The notes under the pieces: model-generated | The model's input: only the letters and a program-made list of their open reading frames with translations | The model's database searches: none | Told to the model about the DNA's origin: nothing | Shown here: piece after piece, positions 1 through 11,999 of the stretch | How the letters are laid out: each line of letters opens with the position of its first letter | How positions within the stretch are numbered: the first letter of the stretch is position 1 | Position numbers and translations under genes: made by a program | Assembly: GCA_011947345.1 (NCBI GenBank) | Contig: JAAVTG010000688.1 | Coordinates: 1 to 64,000, forward strand | DNA: 64,000 nucleotides | From: Phytophthora quininea | Lineage: Eukaryota; Oomycota; Peronosporomycetes; Peronosporales; Peronosporaceae | Direction of reading: 5' to 3'

Positions 1-73
1 CCTAAACCCTAAACCCTAAACCCTAAACCCTAAACCCTAAACCCTAAACCCTAAACCTAAACCCTAAACCCTA
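1..73. repeat. Telomere repeat tract (CCCTAAA)n
   Basis: About ten head-to-tail CCCTAAA repeats, with one CCTAAA variant near position 55. The G-rich strand reads TTTAGGG toward the left end, so position 1 lies at or very near a physical chromosome end. TTTAGGG telomeres are known from plants and from oomycetes. Confidence 0.97.
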
Positions 74-582
74 CAACACTCACATTCCACACCCTCACAC
101 TCCACACACACTCAATCTCCCCACACATTCACACTCTATACACACTCACACTCCACACACATTCACTCTCCACACACATTCACTCTCCACACACATTCAC
201 TCTCCACACACATTCACACTCTATACACACTCACACTCCACACATACACATCCTCAAACCCTACAACACTCACACTCTACACACTCACAATCTCACACTC
301 ACACTCCACACACACTCACACTCTACAACACTCACACTCTACACATACTCACACTCACTCTACATACACTCACACTCTACACACACACACACTCACACTC
401 TACCACACTCACTCTACACACACTCACACTCTCACATACACATCCTCACCCTCTCATATACTCATTCTTTACACACACTTATACTCTACACACACTCACA
501 CTCTACACATACACATACTCACCCTCTCACATACACATTCTCACACTCTCACATACTCATACTTTACACACACTTATACTCT
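74..582. repeat. Telomere-adjacent CA/CT simple-sequence tract
   Basis: Degenerate simple sequence built from CACACTCAC, CTCTACACA and CCACACACATTCACT words. It contains no G on the + strand. No coding potential is visible. It joins the telomere directly and grades into the first subtelomeric unit. Confidence 0.85.
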
Positions 583-2415
583 ACAACAATCACATTCTAC
601 ACACAATCACACTTTTTACACTTACTCTCTATTTACACTCACACTCCACATACATTTCTATTTACCACAAACATCCATCCATACTCCACATACACTCACA
701 CACACAAACATCCATCTTTTTTCTTCAATTTTATATTACTCAAATTTTCTCTATTCCTTCCTCAACTCCATTTTTTCTCTTCTCACACACTCTTATCTTA
801 CACACTCATACTTTACACTACACTCCCTCTTTACACTACACCCATTTATTCTCTACACACTCCTCCTTTACACACTCCCATTTCACATACTCATTCTTCT
901 CCATACAATATCCACATATCTACTCTTACACACCTCATACACTTACACCTATATACACTCTTACACCATTATCTACTATCCATACTCTCCACATACTTCT
1001 TCTTCTTCTCATTTTTCCACATTACTACCTAACTCTCTATCAAATCATTCCAATCACCTTTCCGATCAATCCCAACCCATCTCATTATAATCAACTACTA
1101 TCATTCTTTTCTTTTTTCTTTTTTTCTTTCACTCCCACGCTATCTTTCTCATTTACCTATCACCAAATCATACTATTGACACGTTCATTTGACTCAAACC
1201 ATATACTACCAACACGCAAACACCAACACATCCATACACAATAACACGCATTCTCGGCATACATTCCCACTCTACACACTCCTATTCGACACCTACGCAT
1301 ACTCTACACAAGCGTACACTCACTCACCTTCATACGATTCCCAATACCACTCTCGCACGCATAGTCATCCATGACCTGTTTCCACTACTTATTATTGATC
1401 ATCGTTTCGTTAACTAGTCTACATACATTTTTGTCGTTGCCATACACACATCTATATATATGATACAACACGCTTATTCGACACATATTCTCCCTCGACA
1501 ACAGACTTCCCACCCTCCAAGTATACGCTGCATACACTCGCACTATACAAACATTCAAACCTACATACGCACCTTCATTTGCTACACATATTCCGACCTT
1601 ACACACGATTTGCCTCATAATCACATACTCAAGGACGTACTTTCATTATGTTCTTCGTTGAGTCCCGCCAGCATGTTCGCCTTGCGTCGAAACATATCTC
1701 TTCACTGTTTCGATTGAGTCGGGCGTACGATGCCTGCAATGGCGTCTGTGAACGCTTATTGGCTGATGCACCAGTTTCTGTCGCTGCAAACTATCACCAT
1801 CTTCTTCCCCACATACGAAAACGTAGCCTCCCAAGTTTTCATCCCAATCCGGTAATTCCGGCCATAGCTATCCTTCCCGATCGCTGATTGGGTGGTGGGC
1901 CTGTCTCTGTCTTTTCACACTATCACCATCTTCTTCCCCGTATATGAAAGCGTCGTCCCCTACGTTTTCAGCCGAAACCGGTATGTACAGCCGCAGCAAT
2001 CGTTCCTGATCGCTGATTGGATGATGGGCCTGTCTCTGTCACATGGGACTATCACCATCATGTTCCCCGTATATGAAAACATACTTCCACAAGTTCTCAG
2101 CCCAATCGGTGGAGTACAGCCGTTGTTTTCGTTGCGGATCGCTGATTGGCGGATGCGCCTGTTTCTGCTCGCTCAGAGTATCACCATCCTGTTCGCCATA
2201 CTGAAAACCCTAGTTACACTTAGTTTCATTATGCTGTGACCAGTATTACCGTCCGTATCGTCTGATAACCGAAAATAGTGTATCGAGTAGTACTAACTTG
2301 GGCGCTAAAAAGCAGCGCGCTACAGGAATAAACAGCAGCAAAAGCCCAAAATAGAGCCCATAACGCGACGTCATTTTAGTGCGATACATATGTAGCGCCG
2401 ACCATATATATATAG
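583..2415. repeat. Subtelomeric tandem unit 1 (about 1.83 kb)
   Basis: First of five direct repeats. The left part (583 to about 1190) is G-poor pyrimidine/A-rich sequence. The core (about 1190-2415) has mixed composition and ends at a TATATATATAG motif that marks each unit end. The core from about 1340 is almost identical to units 2 to 4. It contains four 129-bp subrepeats. A 115-residue hydrophobic ORF (1892-2239) arises because 129 is divisible by three. It has no recognisable domain and is probably not a gene. Confidence 0.85.
1758..2240. repeat. Four 129-bp subrepeats inside the subtelomeric core
   Basis: The anchor word ACTATCACCAT or its variant AGTATCACCAT starts at 1790, 1919, 2048 and 2177, an exact 129-bp period. 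Each subrepeat carries GCTGATTGG or TTGGCTGATG, which read on the other strand contain CCAAT or CCAA, about 35 bp before the anchor. The block is followed by about 170 bp of unique sequence ending in a TATA-like stretch. This is the layout of a promoter with repeated upstream elements. The regulatory reading is inference. The same block recurs in units 2, 3 and 4, and in shortened form in unit 5. Confidence 0.75.
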
Positions 2416-4230
2416 TACAACAATCACACTCTATTCACAATCACACTTTTTACACTTACTCTATTTACGCTCACATACTTACACTCACACTCTAAACACA
2501 CTTCTATTCACCACAAACATCCATCCATACTCCACATACACACACACAACACACAAACACCCATCATTTTTCTTCAATTTTTATTACTCAAACTTTCTCT
2601 ATTCCTTCCTCAACTCCATTTTTCTCTTCTCACACACTCTTATCTTACACACTCATACTTTACACTACACCCATTTATTCTCTACATACCCCTTCTTTAA
2701 ACATTCCTATTTCACATACTCATTCTTCTCTATACAATATCTACATATCTACTCTTACACACCTCATACACTTACACGTATATACACTCTTACACTATTA
2801 TATACTATCCATACTCTCCACATACTTCTTCTTCTTCTCATTTTTCCACATTACTAATCAACTCTTTTAAATCATTCAAATCACCTTTCCGATCAATCCC
2901 AATCCATCTCAGTATAATCAGCTATTATCATTCTTTTCTTTTTTCTTTCACTCCCACTCTATCTTTCTCATGTACCTATCACCAAATCATACTATTTACA
3001 CTTTCCTTTTACTCAAACCATATACAACACGCAAACATCAACACATCCATACACAATAACACGCATTCTCTGCATACATTCCCACTCTACACACTCATAT
3101 TCGACACCTACTCCTACTCTACACAAGCGTACACTCATTCACCTTCATACGATTCCCAATACCACTCTCGCACGCATAGTCATCCATGACCTGTTTCCAC
3201 TACTTATTATTGATCATCGTTTCGTTAACTAGTCTACATACATTTTTGTCGTTGCCATACACACATCTATATATATGATACAACACGCTTATTCGACACA
3301 TATTCTCCCTCGACAACAGACTTCCCACCCTCCAAGTATACGCTGCATACACTCGCACTATACAAACATTCAAACCTACATACGCACCTTCATTTGCTAC
3401 ACATATTCCGACCTTACACACGATTTGCCTCATAATCACATACTCAAGGACGTACTTTCATTATGTTCTTCGTTGAGTCCCGCCAGCATGTTCGCCTTGC
3501 GTCGAAACATATCTCTTCACTGTTTCGATTGAGTCGGGCGTACGATGCCTGCAATGGCGTCTGTGAACGCTTATTGGCTGATGCACCAGTTTCTGTCGCT
3601 GCAAACTATCACCATCTTCTTCCCCACATACGAAAACGTAGCCTCCCAAGTTTTCATCCCAATCCGGTAATTCCGGCCATAGCTATCCTTCCCGATCGCT
3701 GATTGGGTGGTGGGCCTGTCTCTGTCTTTTCACACTATCACCATCTTCTTCCCCGTATATGAAAGCGTCGTCCCCTACGTTTTCAGCCGAAACCGGTATG
3801 TACAGCCGCAGCAATCGTTCCTGATCGCTGATTGGATGATGGGCCTGTCTCTGTCACATGGGACTATCACCATCATGTTCCCCGTATATGAAAACATACT
3901 TCCACAAGTTCTCAGCCCAATCGGTGGAGTACAGCCGTTGTTTTCGTTGCGGATCGCTGATTGGCGGATGCGCCTGTTTCTGCTCGCTCAGAGTATCACC
4001 ATCCTGTTCGCCATACTGAAAACCCTAGTTACACTTAGTTTCATTATGCTGTGACCAGTATTACCGTCCGTATCGTCTGATAACCGAAAATAGTGTATCG
4101 AGTAGTACTAACTTGGGCGCTAAAAAGCAGCGCGCTACAGGAATAAACAGCAGCAAAAGCCCAAAATAGAGCCCATAACGCGACGTCATTTTAGTGCGAT
4201 ACATATGTAGCGCCGACCATATATATATAG
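2416..4230. repeat. Subtelomeric tandem unit 2 (1815 bp)
   Basis: Full-length unit: G-poor half (2416 to about 3060), then a core (to 4230) that matches units 1, 3 and 4 nearly base for base, including all four subrepeats (anchors shifted by 1815 bp from unit 1). Ends at the TATATATATAG boundary. Confidence 0.88.
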
Positions 4231-5357
4231 ACACCTACTCCTACTCTACACAAGCGTACACTCATTCACCTTCATACGATTCCCAATACCACTCTCGCAC
4301 GCATAGTCATCCATGACCTGTTTCCACTACTTATTATTGATCATCGTTTCGTTATCTAGTCTACATACATTTTTGTCGTTGCCATACACACATCTATATA
4401 TATGATACAACACGCTTATTCGACACATATTCTCCCTCGACAACAGACTTCCCACCCTCCAAGTATACGCTGCATACACTCGCACTATACAAACATTCAA
4501 ACCTACATACGCACCTTCATTTGCTACACATATTCCGACCTTACACACGATTTGCCTCATAATCACATACTCAAGGACGTACTTTCATTATGTTCTTCGT
4601 TGAGTCCCGCCAGCATGTTCGCCTTGCGTCGAAACATATCTCTTCACTGTTTCGATTGAGTCGGGCGTACGATGCCTGCAATGGCGTCTGTGAACGCTTA
4701 TTGGCTGATGCACCAGTTTCTGTCGCTGCAAACTATCACCATCTTCTTCCCCACATACGAAAACGTAGCCTCCCAAGTTTTCATCCCAATCCGGTAATTC
4801 CGGCCATAGCTATCCTTCCCGATCGCTGATTGGGTGGTGGGCCTGTCTCTGTCTTTTCACACTATCACCATCTTCTTCCCCGTATATGAAAGCGTCGTCC
4901 CCTACGTTTTCAGCCGAAACCGGTATGTACAGCCGCAGCAATCGTTCCTGATCGCTGATTGGATGATGGGCCTGTCTCTGTCACATGGGACTATCACCAT
5001 CATGTTCCCCGTATATGAAAACATACTTCCACAAGTTCTCAGCCCAATCGGTGGAGTACAGCCGTTGTTTTCGTTGCGGATCGCTGATTGGCGGATGCGC
5101 CTGTTTCTGCTCGCTCAGAGTATCACCATCCTGTTCGCCATACTGAAAACCCTAGTTACACTTAGTTTCATTATGCTGTGACCAGTATTACCGTCCGTAT
5201 CGTCTGATAACCGAAAATAGTGTATCGAGTAGTACTAACTTGGGCGCTAAAAAGCAGCGCGCTACAGGAATAAACAGCAGCAAAAGCCCAAAATAGAGCC
5301 CATAACGCGACGTCATTTTAGTGCGATACATATGTAGCGCCGACCATATATATATAG
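4231..5357. repeat. Subtelomeric tandem unit 3, short form (1127 bp)
   Basis: Starts directly at ACACCTACTCCTACTC after the previous unit's TATATATATAG end. It therefore lacks about 690 bp of G-poor sequence present in full units. The core is otherwise the same as in units 2 and 4, with a single visible A-to-T change near 4354. This is best read as an internal deletion or an unequal-exchange product. Confidence 0.88.
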
Positions 5358-7169
5358 TACAACAATCACACTCTATTCACAATCACACTTTTTACACTTA
5401 CTCTCTATTTACGCTCACACATACTTACACTCACACTCTAAACACACTTCTATTCACCACAAACATCCATCCATACTCCACATACACACACACACAACAC
5501 ACAAACACCCATCATTTTTCTTCAATTTTTATTACTCAAACTTTCTCTATTCCTTCCTCAACTCCATTTTTCTCTTCTCACACACTCTTATCTTACACAC
5601 TCATACTTTACACTACACCCATTTATTCTCTACATACCCCTTCTTTAAACATTCCTATTTCACATACTCATTCTTCTCTATACAATATCTACATATCTAC
5701 TCTTACACACCTCATACACTTACACGTATATACACTCTTACACTATTATATACTATCCATACTCTCCACATACTTCTTCTTCTTCTCATTTTTCCACATT
5801 ACTAATCAACTCTTTAAATCATTCAAATCACCTTTCCGATCAATCCCAATCCATCTCAGTATAATCAGCTATTATCATTCTTTTCTTTTTTTCTCACTCT
5901 ATCTTTCTCATGTACCTATCACCAAATCATACTATTTACACTTTCCTTTTACTCAAACCATATACAACACGCAAACATCAACACATCCATACACAATAAC
6001 ACGCATTCTCTGCATACATTCCCACTCTACACACTCATATTCGACACCTACTCCTACTCTACACAAGCGTACACTCATTCACCTTCATACGATTCCCAAT
6101 ACCACTCTCGCACGCATAGTCATCCATGACCTGTTTCCACTACTTATTATTGATCATCGTTTCGTTAACTAGTCTACATACATTTTTGTCGTTGCCATAC
6201 ACACATCTATATATATGATACAACACGCTTATTCGACACATATTCTCCCTCGACAACAGACTTCCCACCCTCCAAGTATACGCTGCATACACTCGCACTA
6301 TACAAACATTCAAACCTACATACGCACCTTCATTTGCTACACATATTCCGACCTTACACACGATTTGCCTCATAATCACATACTCAAGGACGTACTTTCA
6401 TTATGTTCTTCGTTGAGTCCCGCCAGCATGTTCGCCTTGCGTCGAAACATATCTCTTCACTGTTTCGATTGAGTCGGGCGTACGATGCCTGCAATGGCGT
6501 CTGTGAACGCTTATTGGCTGATGCACCAGTTTCTGTCGCTGCAAACTATCACCATCTTCTTCCCCACATACGAAAACGTAGCCTCCCAAGTTTTCATCCC
6601 AATCCGGTAATTCCGGCCATAGCTATCCTTCCCGATCGCTGATTGGGTGGTGGGCCTGTCTCTGTCTTTTCACACTATCACCATCTTCTTCCCCGTATAT
6701 GAAAGCGTCGTCCCCTACGTTTTCAGCCGAAACCGGTATGTACAGCCGCAGCAATCGTTCCTGATCGCTGATTGGATGATGGGCCTGTCTCTGTCACATG
6801 GGACTATCACCATCATGTTCCCCGTATATGAAAACATACTTCCACAAGTTCTCAGCCCAATCGGTGGAGTACAGCCGTTGTTTTCGTTGCGGATCGCTGA
6901 TTGGCGGATGCGCCTGTTTCTGCTCGCTCAGAGTATCACCATCCTGTTCGCCATACTGAAAACCCTAGTTACACTTAGTTTCATTATGCTGTGACCAGTA
7001 TTACCGTCCGTATCGTCTGATAACCGAAAATAGTGTATCGAGTAGTACTAACTTGGGCGCTAAAAAGCAGCGCGCTACAGGAATAAACAGCAGCAAAGCC
7101 CAAAATAGAGCCCATAACGCGACGTCATTTTAGTGCGATACATATGTAGCGCCGACCATATATATATAG
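5358..7169. repeat. Subtelomeric tandem unit 4 (1812 bp)
   Basis: Full-length unit, G-poor half followed by the conserved core. A 283-codon open frame at 5321-6172 crosses the unit 3/4 junction. It exists only because the pyrimidine-rich sequence has few stops in that frame, and its composition is not protein-like. Confidence 0.88.
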
Positions 7170-8545
7170 TACAACAATCACACTCTATTCACAATCACAC
7201 TTTTTACACTTACTCTCTATTTACGCTCACACATACTTACACTCACACTCTAAACACACTTCTATTCACCACAAACATCCATCCATACTCCACATACACA
7301 CACACACACACAAACACCCATCATTTTCTTCAATTTTTATTACTCAAACTTTCTCTATTCCTTCCTCAACTCCATTTTTTCTCTTCTCACACTCTTATCT
7401 TACACACTCATACTTTACACTACACCCATTTATTCTCTACATACCCCTTCTTTAAACATTCCTATTTTCTTCTCTATACAATATCTACATATCTACTCTT
7501 ACACACCTCATACACTTACACGTATATACACTCTTACACTATTATATACTATCCATACTCTCCACATACTTCTTCTTCTTCTCATTTTTCCACATTATCA
7601 ACCAACTCTATCAAATCATTCAAATCACCTTTCCTATTAATCCTAATCCATCTCATTATAATCAACTATTATCATTCTTTTCTTTTTTCTTTTTTCTTTC
7701 ACTCCCACGCTATCTTTCTCGTTTACCTATCACCAAATCATACTATTTACACGTTCATTTTACTCAAACCATATACTACGAACAATCAAACACCAACACA
7801 TCCATACACAATAACACGCATTCTCTGCATACATTCCCACTCTACACACTCCTATTCGACACCTACTCCTACTCTACACAAGCGTACACTCACTCACCTT
7901 CATACGATTCCCAATAACAAATAACACTCTCGCACTCAGTCATCCATGACCTGTTTCCACTACTTATTATTGATCCTCGTTTCAGTAACTAGTCTACATA
8001 CCTTTTGTCGTTCCCATACACACATCTATATATGATACAACACGCTTATTCGACACATATTCTCCCTCGACAACAGACTTCCCAACCTCCAATTATACGC
8101 TGCATACACTCGTACGATACAAACATTCAAACCTACATACGCGCATTCAGTTGCTACACATATTCCGACCTTACACCCCATTTGTCTCATAGTCACATAC
8201 TCAAGGACGTACTTTCATTATGTTCTTCGTTGAGTCCCGCCAGCATGTTCGCCTTGCGTCGAAACATATCTCTTCACTGTTTCGATTGAGTCGGGCGTAC
8301 GATGCCTGCAATGGCGTATGTGAACGCTCGTTGGCGGATGCACCCGTTTCTGTCGCTGCAAACTATCACCATCTTCTTCCCCACATACGAAAACGTAGCC
8401 TCCCAAGTTTTCATCCCAATCCGGTAATTCCGGCCATAGCTATCCTTCCCGATGGCTGATTGGGTGATGGGCCTGTCTATGTCACTCAAGAGTGCCACCA
8501 TTGTGTTCACAGATATTCAAAACTAATGTGTACTTAGTTTCCCTA
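7170..8545. repeat. Subtelomeric tandem unit 5, diverged and truncated
   Basis: The innermost copy. The G-poor half has small indels. The core has scattered substitutions and retains only the first subrepeat plus part of a second (8338-8510), after which similarity to units 1-4 fades. Divergence at the centromere-proximal edge is typical of tandem arrays homogenised toward the telomere. Confidence 0.8.
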
Positions 8546-8868
8546 TGTGTGGGCCAGTTTTGTATTTTTGCCGCGCCCACCAATACATGTGGTGCCAAAA
8601 CCTACGAAGAGCACATTTAGACTTCGACCAATAATAATCCGTGATCAAAGCATTTTTGGCCTATCATACTGGAGGTTCCTCCACCGATTGCGCTGCATTA
8701 CCTCCACTGAATACACAAAAATGCTCTATAATTTGTGCAAATTGCCTCCATGCCTCCATTGGATTGCGCTGCAATAAGCTCATTTCAAATTCGGACTCTC
8801 AAACTCTACATTGACGATATACACATGCAAAAAAACGAATTTCCTAGATGCCAGAGCTTTCGTTGTCG
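8546..8868. other. Non-coding stretch between repeat unit 5 and gene remnant
   Basis: Mixed-composition sequence with no convincing gene. Two near-copies of a short phrase containing CCTCCA and GATTGCGCTGCA occur at about 8670-8700 and 8748-8772. Confidence 0.4.
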
Positions 8869-9957
8869 TCATCGCCGCCGCTTGCTAAATCCACGATTGG
8901 CTCCGGTCCCACGATAATTCTTCGTTCCATGTTGATGATGCGCGCGTCGATGTTTAAACTTTACCCTCAGCGCGCCCAGCTTCTGCGATGGTGCAAACGC
9001 GCTTTTGGTGTACGAATTGCTGCTTGCGAATGCGTTCAGCAACATGTTCAAATCAGCGATCATCCCACAGCTTACGCACTTGTCGTAGTTACCAGTGAAG
9101 AGATCGTTGGTCGTCGCCCATGCCGCAGCCCCACGCTGTTGTGCGAGAATGTCGTCCACCGGGACGTGGTGAATTCCAGCGAGAATTGAGCAAGTTGCTT
9201 AGCCATGGTCATCACCGACATCTGGACCTCCGTACGGAGGTCACGAATAACGTCCCTTTGCGCGCGGAACTCTCTCAGCACTTTCTGGAAGAAAAGCTCT
9301 GGCAGCCGCACAAAATCGTGGAACGGGGCTGGCAAAGTGCCCCTGGATTCACCGAAAATGTGGGTCGCCCTTGAGTACACCATTCCTTGGATCAACCGGT
9401 CGCCGGGATGTGATTGTTCGACCGACGCTTCCCCGATACCATGCCGTACATGAACAGGCGATCACCCCGCTGTATGCCGCCACAGAGAGGATAGATGTCC
9501 TTGTCACAGCCTGTCGGGGACGTGCCATTCTATTGAACAAGGCGGGTCATTTATGTCAGGTGACCAAGACATAGTACCCGCGTCGACCACAACCGACAAG
9601 ACCGGATGATTGTTCTTCAGTCTGTCAATCAAAGCGAAACCGTCTAACATTCCCTTCATGGCGTAGTTAACATACTTGTTCGACCGCGCGCCGCCGCGTT
9701 TAAGATCTTTCTGAAGATCCGTCGAACTGATGTGGCGTTGCCGTCACTGCAACAACCCACGGTCGTCGTCGTCCGGGTCTTCCTTTGTACCCAAAGTGAT
9801 TGGCAATGTCTCTGATGATCAACAACTTGGACGGCTGGGGGCGTACACGTATCTGTACCCTGTTGCCACTAGTTGCATGTTATCTTCCTCGCGGAACATC
9901 GTTCGGATGTTGAAGGTGAGACAAGCTACCTCCGTCAGGATACCACACGGTCTCTAA
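8869..9957 (-). pseudogene. Broken gene of unknown function, minus strand
   Basis: Several protein-like frames on the minus strand follow one another in order and overlap at their ends, as expected of one gene with frameshifts. From the 5' side there is an unbroken stretch with KYVNYAMKGMLDGFALIDRL and VVVDAGTMSW around 9690-9550. A segment reading GDRLFMYGMVSGKRRSNNH follows near 9460. Then comes a charged helical stretch with FHDFVRLPELFFQKVLREF (9395 to about 9165). The C-terminal part starts VDDILAQQR and holds CVSCGMIADL (to 8869). Stops or frame changes lie near 9500, 9400 and 9160. I do not recognise the family. The gene points away from the Ulp1-like remnant at 10776, and the two may have belonged to one mobile element. 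Confidence 0.45.
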
Positions 9958-10429
9958 ACCTCTACCTTCTTTACCGTATCTACGTTCTCACTATTGTGTA
10001 AATTCTCTATTGTACCCACCTACGATTTCTACCTTCTTCGCCACCTCAATTTTTTATCAGTTCTATTCGTTGTTATGATAAAATAACCTCTCTACCCTAC
10101 CCTTTCTTGTATCTATGTAATTTATATTTCGGTTATCATTTTTTCATTCTATATATTTGTGACATGTATAACCTACTTCCTAACCTTCTATATAGTTGTT
10201 ATTTTAGCTGTGTTTTAGCATATTTAGCCTCTCTTCATAATTTACAATTGTCTAATTTCGCTATCTTATATTATCTACTTACGCTATCGAAATTATGTAT
10301 CGATATGTATCTAAATTTTAGTTATCATATTATCATTCATCATATTATCTAACATGTGCTATCTTCTCCGTTTGTTTTACTTTCTCTACCTGACAGAACC
10401 AATACTGGTGGTAAATGATTACTGCTTTC
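9958..10429. other. AT-rich spacer between divergent gene remnants
   Basis: Pyrimidine-rich sequence becomes strongly A+T-rich (about 10060-10350) with repeated CTATATAT, TTATCAT and CATATTATC words. An 81-codon open frame at 10107-10352 looks compositional and is not called as a gene. Confidence 0.5.
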
Positions 10430-10715
10430 TCGTCTTTTAAACTCATCTCCTATAAAAGGAATTGTCATTGTCCTGTTTGTCCTACATGAAAACATGAAAA
10501 CATAGTCCCAAATTCTCAACCCAGCCGGATGTGTGCAGCCGTCGTTGTCTTTGCCGTTCGCTGATTGCTTGATGCACATATGTGTGCCACGTAAGAGTAT
10601 CACCATACTGTTTGCCGCGTTGAAAAACTATGTATACTTAATATCAATGGTATTGGCGCCAGTATAGTCTTATAAACTAATTTAATGTTGTGCGATACCG
10701 ACTATATATAGGGAT
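10430..10715 (+). promoter_or_regulatory. Promoter-like segment related to the subtelomeric core
   Basis: Contains about one and a half degenerate copies of the 129-bp subrepeat: GCTGATTGCTTGATGCAC near 10558, and AGTATCACCAT near 10594. After these come GTGCGATACCGAC and a TATATATA run at 10703-10710. In subtelomeric units 1-4 the same order ends in GTGCGATACATATG, GCCGACC and TATATATATAG. Here the segment sits about 65 bp before the Ulp1-like remnant. It may therefore be that gene's promoter, from which the tandem repeat core was captured. The role is inference; the shared words are seen. Confidence 0.5.
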
Positions 10716-10775
10716 GACACCCGGGTTCTCTGATAAAAGATTGGTGCAAGAAACTCCTGGATTGTTCGACTCATA

Positions 10776-11548
10776 ATGCGACACAAACTCAGAGAGTTTG
10801 TGGAGATCTACCCTACCAAGGCAGCTAAACGAAGCTCAGAAGTGCCCGCGACGAAAAAGGTCAAAGTGTCTCACGTGCCCAGATTCGCAGAAAAACCCGG
10901 CAGCCTCGCGTCGAGGTTGGAGGATACCCCCAAGAATCTTGTGTCTAAAGGCCAAAATTGTGTCGCCGATTGAATCAAAAGCAAGACTTTGGTCTGCAAA
11001 TCTACAGCCATCTGGTTCTGGCCCAATGTCAATTCTTACGAGCTTGAAACCACCGAAAAGGACATCCAGACGTTGGATTCAGACATGTGGCCGAGTGACT
11101 TTGTGATATCCTACTTTGTTAGGAACCACATTGATGCGAGTCGCATGACACTTAACTTCGACTGCGAGCTACTTGGTGAAATTTTCCGCATGCACAAAGA
11201 AAACAAAGAAATATGAAGGCAGCGTATCCCCTGGTTTATGATATCACCGCGACATATCCGTACAAAAAGTACCGTACGGTTATCGTGCATGCATGACCAC
11301 TGGAGTTTTATCGTTATGCAGAACCCGGTCCTCGCAATCGAAGGCGTCAAGCCCTATTTGATTCATGTGGACTCATTGGGAGTGTATCACTCTACCGAGA
11401 CGATCTCTCGAATTCTCGGCGGCTACTTCAAAAGGAAGCACTGTCGAAATACAACAAGAAACAGTGAACTACGTCACTAAAAAGGCGCAGACAACTCCAA
11501 AATAAATGGGTCCAAATCAGTGGAATTTTCGTCTTGTATTTCATGTGA
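10776..11548 (+). pseudogene. Ulp1-like (C48) cysteine protease remnant
   Basis: Read mostly in one frame from ATG at 10776. The N-terminal part is basic. An in-frame TGA lies at 10971. Next comes a segment with LDSDMWPSDFVISYFVRNHI (about 11070-11130) that resembles the W-L/P-x-D substrate-groove region of Ulp1/SENP proteases. A frameshift or stop lies near 11214. Then HDHWSFIV (about 11295) and YLIHVDSL (about 11355-11380) match the catalytic His-Trp and Asp motifs. Near 11500 a shifted frame gives LQNKWVQISGIFVLYF, which aligns with the Q-x-N-x-x-D-C-G motif but with Ser where the catalytic Cys should be. Ulp1-type proteases are often carried by DNA transposons. Family assignment rests on motif order and is moderately secure; the gene is clearly broken. 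Confidence 0.5.
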
Positions 11549-11987
11549 AAGGTAAGCGAGGCGCTGCTATAGGATCCTAAGATTCTTCTGCTGCATGACA
11601 TCGCCAGTACCTGCAGTGTCAACAAAAGGTTAAGTTTAGTCCCATAGGTCGCAGATAGATTGCCAACCATCTTCAGAACGTCCAAGTCATTCAAAGCGAG
11701 TAATACTTACTATTCTGGATAAAAGGAAGCAGCGATAAGGAGTTAATACACAATGATGAATAGCACAACATTCATTTTGTGCGTACACACCTTCAGTTTT
11801 TGAAGTCGTCTCGGCATTTGTGTCCAGCATCTGTCCGTCCTTAGTGCGGCACACCGTCGTTTCAGAACGTGGTTGTGTTACACTACCTTACCTTCGACAT
11901 GATCCTAACGCGCACTCCTGTTACATTTTTTGGGTTGTGGAGTTTAGCAAGCGGTACCGTCGCCGCTCTTGGGTCACGTCCGCATTT
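11549..11987. other. Spacer before the 5S array
   Basis: Mixed sequence with no supportable gene. It runs directly into the array. The last 12 bases before position 12000 are the first 12 nt of a 5S gene (minus strand), so the array boundary cuts inside a 5S gene. Confidence 0.5.
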
Positions 11988-11999
11988 ATGGCCGTCTAC
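11988..11999 (-). rRNA. 5S rRNA 5'-end fragment at array edge
   Basis: Only the first 12 nt of the 5S gene (GTAGACGGCCAT on the minus strand) are present. The sequence to the left is unrelated to 5S. This marks the telomere-side breakpoint of the array. Confidence 0.7.

Noticed and set aside
1892..2239. 115-codon hydrophobic ORF identical in four units
   Set aside because: Its internal 43-residue repeat follows from the 129-bp DNA subrepeat. The first subrepeat is in another frame. Identity reflects recent duplication, not selection.
5321..6172. 283-codon open frame, and a similar one at 7133-7924
   Set aside because: Low-complexity His/Thr/Ser/Tyr sequence from G-poor DNA. It crosses a repeat-unit junction and is not maintained in sister units.
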